Positions 1 to 9,169 of a DNA stretch of 64,000 bases are shown piece after piece. The position numbers and the translations under genes are program-made. Source of the stretch: Lucinisca nassula. Taxonomy: Eukaryota; Mollusca; Bivalvia; Lucinida; Lucinidae. Every line of letters begins with the position of its first letter. Position 1 is the first letter of the stretch. The stretch spans positions 41,973,748 through 42,037,747 of the forward strand of contig OY757026.1 of assembly GCA_963580285.1 (NCBI GenBank). Reading direction: 5' to 3'. Below the pieces are notes generated by a model. It saw only the letters and a program-made list of their open reading frames with translations. It had not been told where the DNA came from and did not search any database.

Positions 1-626
1 ATTCAATCACACCAACCTGGGGGTCTCTTTGTGCTGGGGCAATGTGCCCCACCCCTCCACTTCATACAAGGCAATATATTTCAGAAACCATTCAAATCCC
101 CACCCCATAATCATATATGTTCTGGTTCCATAGCACACCAACTTGTGAGTCCGCAGGGGCCAGCCATCCCTCTCCACTTCATAGAAGGGCCTCATATATC
201 AGAAAACATTCAGATTCCCACCCATAAACATTATATATTCTTGGTCCTTATGATAGGACGCATTTAGGGACAACAATCTTGGGTTTTCCTGGGATCAATA
301 GGGCATGCACCAACCCCTCCACCACTTAAGAGACCTTATATTTCCGGCATACTGATCCCCACTGGTATATATTCTTGTTCCTTATGATAAGACGCATTTA
401 GTGATACCAGCCAGGGATCCATTGGGTCCATGCCCAACCCCCTCTACTTCATAAAAGCCTAATGTTTCAGATACTGAGTCCACATGGGTGATCATTTGGA
501 TATGGGGGTTCATTTGGGAGACTTTATAATTGGTAGATTAAAATGATATCATGTTAAAATACATGGCTGCCATTGGCCAGTGCGCACCTGAGCTCTGGTG
601 AGCAGTGTTGCCCATGGGCCTCTTGT
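1..626 (+). repeat. Tail of a tandem-repeat-cored dispersed element
   Basis: Diverged copies of a unit anchored on ttcttgttccttatgataag followed by gcattta or gcattcagtga, seen near 110-140, 230-264 and 365-400. The same unit recurs at 20.16-21.23, 30.5-31.1 and 49.45-50.1 kb. The stretch ends at about 620 with gcccatgggcctcttg, a small hairpin plus CTTG like the 3' ends of the elements at 29.49, 45.99 and 52.39 kb. Short reading frames here are not conserved between units, so I see no gene. Confidence 0.75.
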
Positions 627-1085
627 TTAAACTTTAATATTGGCCATAACTTTCGACTGCTTATTGATAAAGCTTTCATATTTCACATGTGCATTCCTTG
701 TCACAAGACCTTGCCAGTAATATCATAATTTTTGACCTTGTGACCCTGGCATTGAGTTTTGAACTACTTTTTAAAAACTTTGAAATTGGCATAACTTTCG
801 GTTGGTAAGTGATTGGGTTTCTGTATTTCACATGTACATTCCGACCTTGTCACAAGGTCTTTCCAGAAATACTTTTTTTTACTTTGTGACCATGACCTAC
901 TTTTTTATAAACTTAAACATTGGCCATACCTTTTGTTTTGGTCAGTGATACGGCTTTCGTATAAAGTTTACATGCGCATTTCTTGTGACAAGACCTTTCA
1001 ATTGATACCATTATTTTTTACCTTGTGACCTTGACCTTGACCATGCCGCTGTCCGGAGGCATCAGTGTTTTACGAACACATCTTG
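627..1085 (+). repeat. 5'-truncated hairpin-family element, 3' end
   Basis: About three diverged units containing ggccataactttcgattgg, ttcacatgtgcattccttgt and gaccttgtgaccttgacc. They end in gtgttttacgaacacatcttg, a 3' hairpin followed by CTTG. The same family lies at 37.54-38.38 kb (+) and 38.52-39.24 kb (-). Confidence 0.75.
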
Positions 1086-1089
1086 TTTC

Positions 1090-1610
1090 TTATGTCTATC
1101 TATCTATCTTCTTATACTGAGTCGGTCATATTTGGCCATTACCTCAGTTGGGCGCGTAGCTAAATTTAGAATTTAGCTTAAAAAAAAAGAGAGAGAAGTC
1201 TCTGGATGGGTCCTTAAAACTATTTACAATCTGAATAACAGAGGTATACTAAGACATATACCTCTGAGTCTCAATCTTACACTGTACGGGCTTTGAACTC
1301 CTCTGCAGTCTTAGCATTCACTACAGAAGAGGGAAGACTATTCCACTGGGGAATAGTCCTAGGAAAAAAGGAATTTTTCAGGGCATCACTGTAGGACTGG
1401 TACCTATGATACTGCGAGTAGTTTACTTTTGATGCCCTTGTTTGGGATGAAACTATCACAGGGGTCAAGTATTTGTCTTTATTAACGGCCACTGTACCTG
1501 AATGTATCTTATAGAAGAAGGTTAAAGAGGACTGCTCACGACGGGCCTCTAAGGACGGCCATTCTAGCTCGTTAAGCATGTCACCGACGCTACTTCGCTT
1601 ATGTCTAATT
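1090..1610 (-). mobile_element. 3' end of a non-LTR retrotransposon (LINE)
   Basis: A minus-strand fragment holding the C-terminal tail of a reverse-transcriptase polyprotein (1277-1607) and its 3' untranslated region. The latter includes gctaaatttagaatttagct and a gagtcggtcat block. Copies of the same 3' region lie at 14.94-15.0 kb (opposite orientation, short) and 15.72-15.97 kb (same orientation). The reverse-transcriptase core is absent, so this is a 5'-truncated dead copy. Confidence 0.8.
1277..1607 (-). pseudogene. LINE polyprotein C-terminal fragment
   Basis: Open on the minus strand for about 110 codons to a TAA at 1277-1279. The translation has SSVGDMLNELEWPSLEARR, then LTFFYKIHSG, and near the end SFFPRTIPQWNSLPSSV. 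The pattern of R(K/R)-S-S-V, L-x-W-x-x-L-E-x-R-R, a FYKI box and the (F/Y)FPRTxxxWNxLP motif is the usual C-terminal tail after the reverse transcriptase of jockey/CR1-like non-LTR elements in molluscs and other animals. There is no catalytic domain, so it is a truncated remnant. The element family name is not decided. Confidence 0.8.
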
Positions 1611-2057
1611 CAAACATAGAAAGTGGCAAATCCATAATCTAAGATTTTTAGCTAAAAGTAGGAAAACGATGTATACCCCTGTAAACCCAATGTTTCCGAT
1701 AATAAGTGGGATTTGTCTCAGGTTCTGTTAGTGAGATTACTATACTGCAAAGCCACTACTTGTTTCAGCCACACAATCGGAAAAATCCGGATAAACGGCC
1801 AATTCCGAATACGACCGAGAACTGACAGCGGAATGTTCACGTCTGGTCTAAGGGAGAAAACTCGAAACTAAACCTATATCAGTTTTGTAGTTTCAACGAT
1901 TATTTGAAGCTAAGCATCTATTCTAATATTTAATAATAGATTAGTAAATAAACTCATTGTGAAAGTATTCAAAAATAACCTTTGTCATAATTAAATATGC
2001 GAGAAACAAAGAAATGACTATCAATATATTCTATTTATTTTCCCCGTTAGTCATCAA

Positions 2058-2130
2058 GCCTCCGTGGCCCAATGGATAAGGCACCGGCCTCCTAAGCCGG
2101 GGATTGCGGGTTCGAGTCCCGCCGGAGGTT
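2058..2130 (+). tRNA. tRNA-Arg (anticodon CCT)
   Basis: A complete cloverleaf. The acceptor strand gcctccg (2058-2064) pairs with cggaggt (2123-2129), six Watson-Crick pairs and a G:U at the end. The D arm is gcc/ggc (2067-2069, 2080-2082). The anticodon stem ccggc/gccgg (2084-2088, 2096-2100) holds the loop ctcctaa with anticodon CCT at 2091-2093. The T arm gcggg/cccgc encloses ttcgagt (2106-2122). A-box (tggcccaatgg) and B-box (gttcgagtccc) promoters are intact. It has no intron and no encoded CCA. The run of T from 2133 is a good Pol III terminator. Unlike the tRNA-like SINE heads elsewhere in the window, all stems pair and no repeat body follows, so it looks functional. Confidence 0.95.
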
Positions 2131-2764
2131 CATTTTTTTTTTTTCGATTTTTTTTTTAATTTACTTTTATTTTGAATTGACACTTTTTTTCCCCTTTGTT
2201 TGCCAGTTTATTATTTTTTATTTCAATTACTTTTCTTTTTCGTGACAGATTTTTTTTTCCATAAAATTTTCCAACATTATACAAAATTGCCCCAGACTGT
2301 ACGTCGATACAAATAGCTTTTTTCCACTTTTTTCCTGCCTAAAGTATTAGTTTATTTGTTTGAGTGCATCACAATCATTAAAAATCTCAAGAAAATATGT
2401 CTTTTAATCTGAAGTAAAGGAGTGCGAATTTCTTTAGACTGACCGGACTTTTTTCAGATGATCTTTTTTTTTTTTTTTTTTTTTTTTCTTATTTCTAGAC
2501 ATATCATTGATAGCGGGTGTTCTTGGATGCGGGTCTAACAAGCATCCACAATCTATATTATTTAGCAAACATTAGGTAAACACGCCTATACAAATATAGA
2601 CTTGCCTCAAGTCCTTAAAGTTCAACTGCAACGCTATTTTTTCTATGACTTATCATTGAATACATATAAAATACATCTCGAATAAGCTATTCGCCGTACT
2701 TCTTGTTACGGAATTATGTATTTATTAACAATTTACATTCGGTTCACCTGTGGGCAATTGCGAA
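2131..2764. other. AT-rich spacer with poly-T tracts
   Basis: After the tRNA terminator, a T-rich stretch with a homopolymer of more than 20 T near 2465-2487. I see no coding potential and no recognisable repeat until the promoter-like region of the THAP gene. Confidence 0.6.
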
Positions 2765-2907
2765 CCGGAAGTGATAATCCGAGTCACGTGACTCTGAACC
2801 CTGTGACGTCAATTGTAGAACGGAAGTGGAAATAGCGTGTATTTTACATTGACTGTTCGAGAAAATTGTGATAAAAAACATCTTGTTATCTGAAATAAAT
2901 TCCAAAA
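2765..2907 (+). promoter_or_regulatory. Promoter-like region of the THAP gene
   Basis: Within 145 bp upstream of the ATG at 2908 are two ETS-type sites (ccggaagt at 2765-2772 and cggaagt at 2821-2827), an E-box in gtcacgtgac (CACGTG 2785-2790) and a perfect palindromic CRE (TGACGTCA, 2804-2811). There is no TATA box. Clustering of ETS, CRE and E-box sites immediately upstream of a start is typical of broadly expressed animal promoters. The transcription start is not known. Confidence 0.55.
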
Positions 2908-3273
2908 ATGCCGACGCGATGTGTTGCACCGGGTTGTGGCAATACCCCTGCACCTGGTCGCGGTTTGTTTACGTTCCCGGAGGACCCGGTATTTAATAAA
3001 GAGTGGAGAGTGAATATGGGTCGCGCGAAAAGTGCAAATGAGCCTTTCAAACTATGGGAAAACTCAAAAACTTCGAGATTGTGTGATTCTCATTTCACGG
3101 AGGAGTGTTTTATTGTGAGCCCAAGACTAGCGGCGGATCTGGGATTCAAACCAGGCAAGTTTCAGCTCAAGACAGGTGCTGTTCCAACGATCTTTGCCAG
3201 ACCAAACCACCCCTGGAACACTCCAAAACAGACCAAAGTTGGCGGGGCATACAGGAAACGGCAGAGACAAGAG
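2908..3273 (+). CDS. THAP-type zinc-finger protein, exon 1
   Basis: Encodes a THAP domain, a DNA-binding C2CH zinc module found in transcriptional regulators and in P-element-like transposases. The start MPTRCVAPGC is the canonical THAP N terminus. Zinc ligands are C5, C10, C59 and H62 (C-D-S-H-F context). The conserved W33 and the closing AVPTIF motif (residues 91-96) are present, so the domain is complete in about 96 residues. A basic stretch (AYRKRQRQE) follows. The exon ends at gag|gtaatg, a good donor, after 122 codons in phase 0; reading on gives a stop within two codons, which supports splicing. The ATG is the first in the frame and sits just downstream of a promoter-like cluster. No transposase sequence follows, so a host gene is favoured. 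Candidate downstream exons lie at 5017-5183 and 6725-6891, but their phases do not join directly. Confidence 0.85.
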
Positions 3274-3509
3274 GTAATGTAGATTATCAGAATGCTGATT
3301 ATAAATAACATTTGTTTTCAGAGCTTTTTGGTGCAATGGTCCTGAATGGCAGCATTTCATTTTATCAGATTTGTGATCGAGAGGTGGGTTCCGTCCTCAT
3401 GCTGACCAAAGTGTTGTGTCCCTGATCATAGACAGTTCATCCATGTCTGTCTCAATGGACAGTCTCAATTAGCCAATTTCTCATTGCCAAAACATGCCTA
3501 TCCAAATCC

Positions 3510-3665
3510 GCCCCCGCCCATTGGGGCTTGGAGAAATAGATTGGGCTGCATGATGCTTCCATGCAGAGATGATACCGACTGCACATTAGTACTGGTTATC
3601 TGCTTGGGGCTAAACCCTAGGAAAACTGCTGCGACTCTGTCCGTCCATGCTCATAATCGTTTCTA
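3510..3665 (+). mobile_element. SINE A, 5' half
   Basis: Starts at cgcccattggggcttggaga and includes the block ctgcacattagtactggtta. It is the head half of the roughly 300 bp family best preserved at 46085-46388. It lies in the first intron of the THAP gene. The 3' body is missing. Confidence 0.75.
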
Positions 3666-3744
3666 AAATAGTTGGAGGAGTGGCAAACAGCGCAGACCAT
3701 GATAAGATGCCACATTTTGCTGTGTCTCATGTTAGTCTAGGTCA

Positions 3745-4678
3745 CGGGTCAGTTCGCCCGTGAGTCGTTTCGCCCGTGGGTCAGTTCGCCCTGGGTCAGT
3801 TCGCCCTGATTTGGTGGGTCGTTTCGCCCTTATTTTTTCAAGCTCTATGAAATACGGTTATATGGTTTGGCATATAACGGGGTAAATGCCACCTTTTGAA
3901 TGCCTTTTGGGGGAAGATGTCCAAGCTCACATAACGTTAACAAGTCTTTGCAATGTAATGGGACTTTTATGGCCGTGGAAAAGACTGGGAATATGTAAAA
4001 AGAGTTTGGGATTTCTCTCATTTCTGCTGAAAACATAGATTGTTGATTAGATCCACTTTATTGTCTGTGTTTTAGAAACAGCACAAGTATCAAGTGGGGT
4101 TTAGGGTGGGGTGTCTACATTGCATAAACTTGCTAACATGATGCTCAAATTAGTCAACAGCTGTTCTTTCTGCGCAAGTGGTGACGTATTAGTATGTCCA
4201 CGTGAACCGGTACGTATAATTAGTAACGTCATGGCCATTCATACATGTGCAGTACCGTAACGAAAACATGCCTATTTAAGTGTATGGATATTTTACCTCC
4301 ATAATATGAAAATTTTCCAATGAAAATTTCTCGTTTTTTTTTTTTTAATATTCTTGCTTCAAATATAGCCTGAGTGCACTCGGTAGAACGAGTACCCACA
4401 ACCTATTTTTAGCAAAAATAAGAAAATAATAAAACAAAAACACTGAAAACGCCAGTTTTACTTCATAAAAGTTGTGTTTTTTTTATTCATTAATTTATAC
4501 GTCCAATCCATTTGACACTCCCTTCAAAATAAAATGCTGCGAAACGACCCACGGGCGAAACGACTAACGGGCGAATCGACTCACCCTACAAGGGCGAAAT
4601 GACCCACCCCAAAAATCAGGGCGAACTGACTCAGGGCGAATCGACCCGGCGAAACGACCCACGGGCGAAACGACCCAG
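3745..4678. mobile_element. Inverted-repeat DNA element built of gggcgaaacgac motifs
   Basis: Both ends are arrays of short variants of gggtcgtttcgccc. The left end (3745-3835) reads gggtcagttcgcccgtgag and so on. The right end (4540-4678) carries the reverse complement, such as acgggcgaaacgacccag. Together they form imperfect inverted ends of roughly 90-130 bp, each with five to eight motif copies. The interior is AT-rich, with cacgtgaaccggtacg near 4198 and no transposase frame. A lone similar terminus lies at 14655-14720. The target duplication is unclear. Confidence 0.7.
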
Positions 4679-4805
4679 ATTCTTAGTCTACACTGTTTGC
4701 TCAGGCATGTCTGTGCAAAACCATATAGTTGGGTGCAACATATGGTAAGAGTCATGTTCAGACAGAAAGCCAGAGAGGTAAAACTATGACCAAATCTCCA
4801 GTGAT

Positions 4806-4852
4806 TACTGATCGATTATCAATCTCAATGGCATGACTGATAATCGATTATC
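4806..4852. repeat. Short hairpin
   Basis: Arms atcgattatca and tgataatcgat are separated by about 16 bases. No known function is recognised. Confidence 0.5.
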
Positions 4853-5016
4853 ATTTCAGCACCAATTAGCCAGGCCTATACATTTTTACTGATATTTTTT
4901 TATCTTCTCAAATGACATTTTCTTGTATCTGCTATCTCTTCTACATGTATTTGGAGACCTAGAATTATTGTCAAGGGTTGAGGCGGTGGTTTAAAGTTGA
5001 AACCTTCTTATTTCAG

Positions 5017-5183
5017 ACCATCCAGCAGATCATATCACAGAGCCGGTTGTGACTGACCAATCCACTTTTTCCAGCAGTCAGGAGGGTGCCTGCGATAGTC
5101 TAACAGAAGGACTACAGTCTGATACATCCTCTTCCAGCTCCCAAGTTCTGAGTTCTGTCGAAAATGTGCCATCTCGGAAAAGG
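5017..5183 (+). CDS. Candidate internal exon of the THAP gene
   Basis: Bounded by cttcttatttcag| and |gtaaga, both strong splice signals. Only one of three frames is open through the block. It starts at 5019 and gives 55 codons, reading HPADHITEPVVTDQSTF and then a Ser-rich run (SDTSSSSSQVLSSVENV) ending PSRKR in phase 0. Such a low-complexity Ser/Thr linker is common after a THAP domain. The problem is phase: exon 1 ends in phase 0, while this frame needs one extra base before it. Either a small exon lies between 3274 and 5016, or the weaker acceptor ending cacagag at 5042 is used, which would restore phase. No domain is identifiable. Confidence 0.5.
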
Positions 5184-5250
5184 GTAAGATTTTCAATTTA
5201 TAAGATGTGTTTAGTTTGATTCCAGTCGTAACATCCCCGGCAACACTTAT

Positions 5251-5405
5251 TTAACCCTATTCTTACTTTTCACGCCTATCCCTAACTTTGCAAATTGTAA
5301 ATCCACATCAGATGGTCATCTGATCAGGATCTACAGTCTGACATTCAGTTACGGACCTCTGTCAAGTACTTGTGTGTTTGGTTCGAGTTAGGGGTAGAAT
5401 GAGAA
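5251..5405. mobile_element. Palindrome-cored TTAA MITE, degraded
   Basis: Begins ttaaccctattctta and contains the palindromic core (gatggtcatctgatcaggat). It belongs to the family best seen at 8609-8919 and 46519-46719. Confidence 0.6.
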
Positions 5406-5634
5406 AAGATTTCATGATCATGATTGGTCCCCTGACCCCATGATCAGTCAGACACAGACCAGGGATTTAAAATTCCACACGTCCACTGGCATTTGCGAAA
5501 AAATTTTAAGGCAGGGCGAGTGAGATTTTCAGAACTGACTTCCCCTTTTCTTTATTTTTACCATCCAGATGAAACAGTAAGTTTTGAGGAAATTTTACAC
5601 CTCTGCACGGGTCCAACATAGCTTCATTCACCTT

Positions 5635-5846
5635 CATTCTCGCTGTTCATGACAATCCCTACCTTTGCAAAGAGTGTAGATCCTGATCAGATGGCATCAT
5701 GTCAGAAGCCAATTTTAATCAGGATCTACACTGACATTCAGTTTGTGAATTTGAGCGAACCACTTTATGATGTAATTTAACTTGCTTATAGCCAGAAATT
5801 AGTGGGTTTAATAAATTCAGATATTCAGCAGGATAAAGGGTCAATG
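5635..5846. mobile_element. Palindrome-cored TTAA MITE
   Basis: Contains gtgtagatcctgatcagatg, the facing arm aggatctacactgacattca and the end cagcaggataaaggg. Same family as 8609-8919. The outer TTAA is lost on one side. Confidence 0.65.
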
Positions 5847-5919
5847 ATTCTTTACATTAGAAAATGCAAAAAACAGACACAAGTTTGTTTCAGGTTTCAC
5901 ATCCCACTAACACTGTATA

Positions 5920-6130
5920 GGCCATTTCGGAGACATTGTTTCCAATTTTGGTTGTACTTTTACCCAGTTTTGAGATGAAAATGACATCTCAAGCCCTGTT
6001 GTCCAATTATACCAACATGTGTTAAGAGCATGGCATGGGTGGTTCGTCTCACATCACTTTGCCTGGGAACGCTTGGATTCCATAAGGGGTTTATCAGATC
6101 TGTTTCAGCTCTGCAAGGAAGTGCTAGAAA
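5920..6130 (-). mobile_element. SINE A, reverse copy
   Basis: Reverse complement of the SINE A body: tgacatctcaagccctgttg matches the inverted atgtcatttcatctc block, followed by the facing head region near 6100. Confidence 0.65.
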
Positions 6131-6131
6131 T

Positions 6132-6217
6132 CCTGTTCTCTATCAGTATTGTACTATTTCTGCAAGTCCCGATGGGTGGGGCTTTTCTTCTATAGTAAAA
6201 TACTGATAGAGAACAGG
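6132..6217. repeat. 18 bp perfect inverted repeat with a 50 bp loop
   Basis: The arm cctgttctctatcagtat (6132-6149) and its exact reverse complement at 6200-6217 flank a loop. The loop contains ctgcaagtcccgatgggtgg, a reverse SINE A end. It looks like the stem of a MITE or a fold-back caused by nested insertion. Confidence 0.65.
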
Positions 6218-6479
6218 TTTTTTTGCAGAGAACCCCATTCGTCGTGTCAATATTTCCCATTTGTTTTATTTAGTTTCGGTAAAACAATCTGTTACTGTAT
6301 GCAATCTGTAGAGACACTGATCAGACACTTCTTGAGTGTGCTCTAGGTGACTAGGTCTGACCTGTTAGTGTAGATGTTCATTTAGAGAATATCCAGTATA
6401 TAAAGAAAAGGATACATGTACACATACTTACATTTTCGTATTTACAATATATTTTAATGATTCCTATTACACCCCAACC

Positions 6480-6690
6480 CCTTTATAACACTTTTGTTGG
6501 GGTCCAAAGCAGAAACTGTGTTAGTTAAACAACCATGTTATATCCAAACAAAAATGTATAGATTATTTAGAAAAATTACCATTCATGGTCATTTTTCTAT
6601 ATAATCTACACATTTTTGGGATCCATCTGAGAACCGTGTTATATTCAAAACCGTGTTACAATGAACCGTGTTATAATGAGGTTGTGGTGT
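6480..6690. mobile_element. Hairpin MITE-like repeat
   Basis: A central inverted repeat (aaaaatgtatagatta facing taatctacacattttt) is flanked by repeated accgtgttat or aaccgtgttata motifs. No coding sequence is seen. The family is not identified. Confidence 0.5.
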
Positions 6691-6724
6691 ACATATTTTT
6701 ATAATGCTTTTTTGTTGCTTTTAG

Positions 6725-6891
6725 AACTGGCGACATCAGAAAAGTCAGACCACAAAGCGCTGGGAAGCAAGGCCACCTGTATCAACTACTGTAGGTCATT
6801 TGGTACGCAGACAGCTAAACCTACATGTATCATGGTCGACAAGGGCTGCCAGTACGACTGCCCACAGATCACGATTCGGAAGTGCCTTTAG
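6725..6891 (+). CDS. Candidate terminal exon of the THAP gene
   Basis: Follows a good acceptor (gttgcttttag|). One frame needs a phase-1 start and reads ATSEKSDHKALGSKATC, then FGTQTAKPTCIMVDKGCQYD, ending ITIRKCL and TAG at 6889-6891. Its xTQTxxPxxxxVDKGCQYDxP pattern resembles linker motifs I associate with invertebrate THAP proteins, which favours this frame. A second frame in phase 0, compatible with the end of the exon at 5183, is also open for about 58 codons (NWRHQKSQTTKRW and on) but has a less natural composition. One more exon may lie between 5184 and 6724, or the gene may be decayed. Membership in the THAP gene is inferred from order and strand. Confidence 0.45.
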
Positions 6892-7425
6892 TGGAAACTA
6901 GAGATATGTGTCAGTTACATTCAAATTGTGATTGGTATTTGGATACTGTGAATATGCATGTTAACCTGAATGGATTATACATTTAAATTCGAGAACGTCA
7001 GTGAGTAGTTGAAAGACAAAGAAGCAGAACATATTTTTGCAAAAATCATCTGCAAACCTAACCAGTGAGAATCTTTTCTTCAGACACTATATCCAAGCCC
7101 ATGCAGAAACCCAGTTCTATGTGTACTTGTAGGCAAGCAGGCTACAAGAGAAACTGCATTGCTTGGAAGCCACTGTTGGTCTTAAATGCTCAGCTAATTT
7201 GAGCATGAAACTTTGTCTTGCTCATAAATGTTGAAAATGCCACACAATAATCACTGGATCCTGCAGAACTCTGTGTGTTTTGGGCCCCAGGTGTCATATT
7301 TTTCGGGCATCTGCAGATTTCAGATTTCTATTTTTACCCCCATATCCTGCTGCCTAAAAACATTTGTATCTGTGAACGAATCGGTTAAGTTCATATTATA
7401 TATACATTCAGTTCACAACTGCATG
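6892..7425. other. No recognisable feature
   Basis: Candidate 3' untranslated region and intergenic sequence. No further conserved frame or repeat is recognised. Confidence 0.4.
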
Positions 7426-7429
7426 AAAA

Positions 7430-7530
7430 AAGTGTAGATCCTGATCAGATGGCTTCTTCAGAAGCCATCTGATCTGGATCTACACTGTTTGCAAAGTTAG
7501 GGATTGTCATGTCCAGCAGAATAATGGTTA
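7430..7530. mobile_element. Palindrome-cored MITE, half copy
   Basis: Near-perfect hairpin: gtgtagatcctgatcagatg faces ccatctgatctggatctaca across cttcttcagaag. Then comes cagcagaataatggttaa, the TTAA end of the family. Confidence 0.7.
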
Positions 7531-8017
7531 AAAAGCTTGGTCAGTATGAGGCCTGTTTGGCTAATGTTTTTCTGGATTTCTTTGTTTATGAGCATTACAG
7601 ATTTCATGCTCAAATCAGTTGAGCATGATGAGAGTATCTTTAATTTATACTACCGGACCAAAATTTTTTGTACAGCACCACAAACACACAGTGTGACTTA
7701 TGTCCAGTAAATCCCAGAAACAAAAATGATATCTTACAATAAAATATGCCTTCAGTCCTGTTGGTACATATTCTGTCCAATAGAAGATAACAGACTTTAC
7801 TAGCAGTAAGAGGCTTTTTCATTGCATCTTATCCTCTCTGTATGATTTAAAACTTGTTTTCATGATTTGTGTGATCACAGCCATTTCAAGAGTATTCAAC
7901 AATAAACTTAAAATGCTGAATGACATGAGTCATGGAGGAAGGCACCGTGAAATAGACCTAAGTGTCTCAGTTATTATGGACTGGTCGCCCATCAGGCATT
8001 TTTGTTTGCATTCAGGT

Positions 8018-8232
8018 TTAACGGTCCAGTCAACACTATTTAGGTCATTTTTGCAGTTCCATTCACCTATAGATCCACACTTTTGTTTGGGCGAGCATAT
8101 CCATATGCAGTTAACCAGTACAGTGCACATTCTTTCTCCAAAACTGAGAACTGCCCTTCTTGAATCAGCGGGAGAGAATGACCATAGAAAGGATTTCAGG
8201 ATCAATCTCTACAAAGAATGTTGCCGACCCGA
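8018..8232 (-). mobile_element. SINE B, reverse copy lacking its tRNA head
   Basis: Reverse body of the tRNA-derived family seen at 13420-13690, with ccagtcaacactatttaggt at one end and cattctctcccgctgattc on the minus strand. Confidence 0.65.
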
Positions 8233-8522
8233 ACCCATCAGGGCTTGAATAAATAGGTTGGGCTGCATAATGCCTCTGTGCAGAGCTGTAGACAACCTCA
8301 GGAGTTCTGGAAAACCACTATAAAAGCAGATCTAAGCCTGCCCAAGAGAAGTGGTTCAAGTATGTGACTGCCCATGTGTACAAACTGTTGGTTTCTTTTC
8401 ATTAGGCAGCAGGGCTGGAGATGTCATTTCATCTCACTGATGGTTATAAGTCCCACAAATTGGGAACTATGTCTCCACAATGACCTTTACAGTGTTAACA
8501 GGGGCATTGAGCCTCAAATTGT
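8232..8522 (+). mobile_element. SINE A, full but diverged
   Basis: Runs from cccatcagggcttgaataa to the tail gagcctcaaattg, with the internal block gagatgtcatttcatctca. It abuts SINE B directly. Confidence 0.7.
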
Positions 8523-8608
8523 AGACTAGATACAGCTGAATAAATCTCTGGCCTTGATGCCGTAATAGGTAAGAGCTCAAGACTTCTTTTATTAGGTCAC
8601 CTGTGTTT

Positions 8609-8919
8609 TTAACCTTTAACCTGCTGAATAGTCAATTAAGCCACACCCACTTATGACTTTGAACCAATTAGATTACTTGATGCAGTTTATTTCTACGTAT
8701 GCAACATGGCGATACATTCTGGAAGTAGATACTTTTATAAATTGAAAGTGGTTAACAACCACAGTCTGCTAGTAACCCTACAGTTTATTTCTACATATTC
8801 ATAAACTGAATGTCAAACAGTGTAGATACTGATCAGATGGCTTATTCAGAAGCCATCTGATCTGGATCTACACTGTTTGCAAAGATAGGGCTTGTCGCCA
8901 ACAGCAGGGTAGAGGTTAA
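8609..8919. mobile_element. Palindrome-cored TTAA MITE, near complete
   Basis: Ends are ttaacctttaacctgctg and cagcagggtagaggttaa, inverted repeats that start at TTAA as in piggyBac-type insertions. The core hairpin (8817-8879) pairs gtgtagatactgatcagatg with ccatctgatctggatctaca. An 84 bp insertion (8697-8780) splits the copy. Confidence 0.75.
8697..8780. repeat. 84 bp insertion flanked by a 14 bp direct repeat
   Basis: cagtttatttctac occurs at 8683-8696 and again at 8781-8794. Between them is an 84 bp unit beginning gtatgcaacatggcgatac. A nearly identical unit lies at 9589-9671. The source sequence is not identified. Confidence 0.6.
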
Positions 8920-9169
8920 CGAACTTGGCTCCTGTCACCTGAGATGCCAAGTTCTGCAATCTGCCTAATATTAGTGAAAAAATCTTGAAAGGGCTGTAAA
9001 AACGAAACATAATAAAACAAAACAGAAGGAACACTGTCATTTGTTAAAGATCTGTTTAATACAACTGACTGAAATCAGAGCACTGACAACACTGTTGGGT
9101 TGTTTGCCTTTGAGTGTATGATAACTAGATGTAACCTTGATCCTGAAGCAGAACAGTCACTTAGACTGT

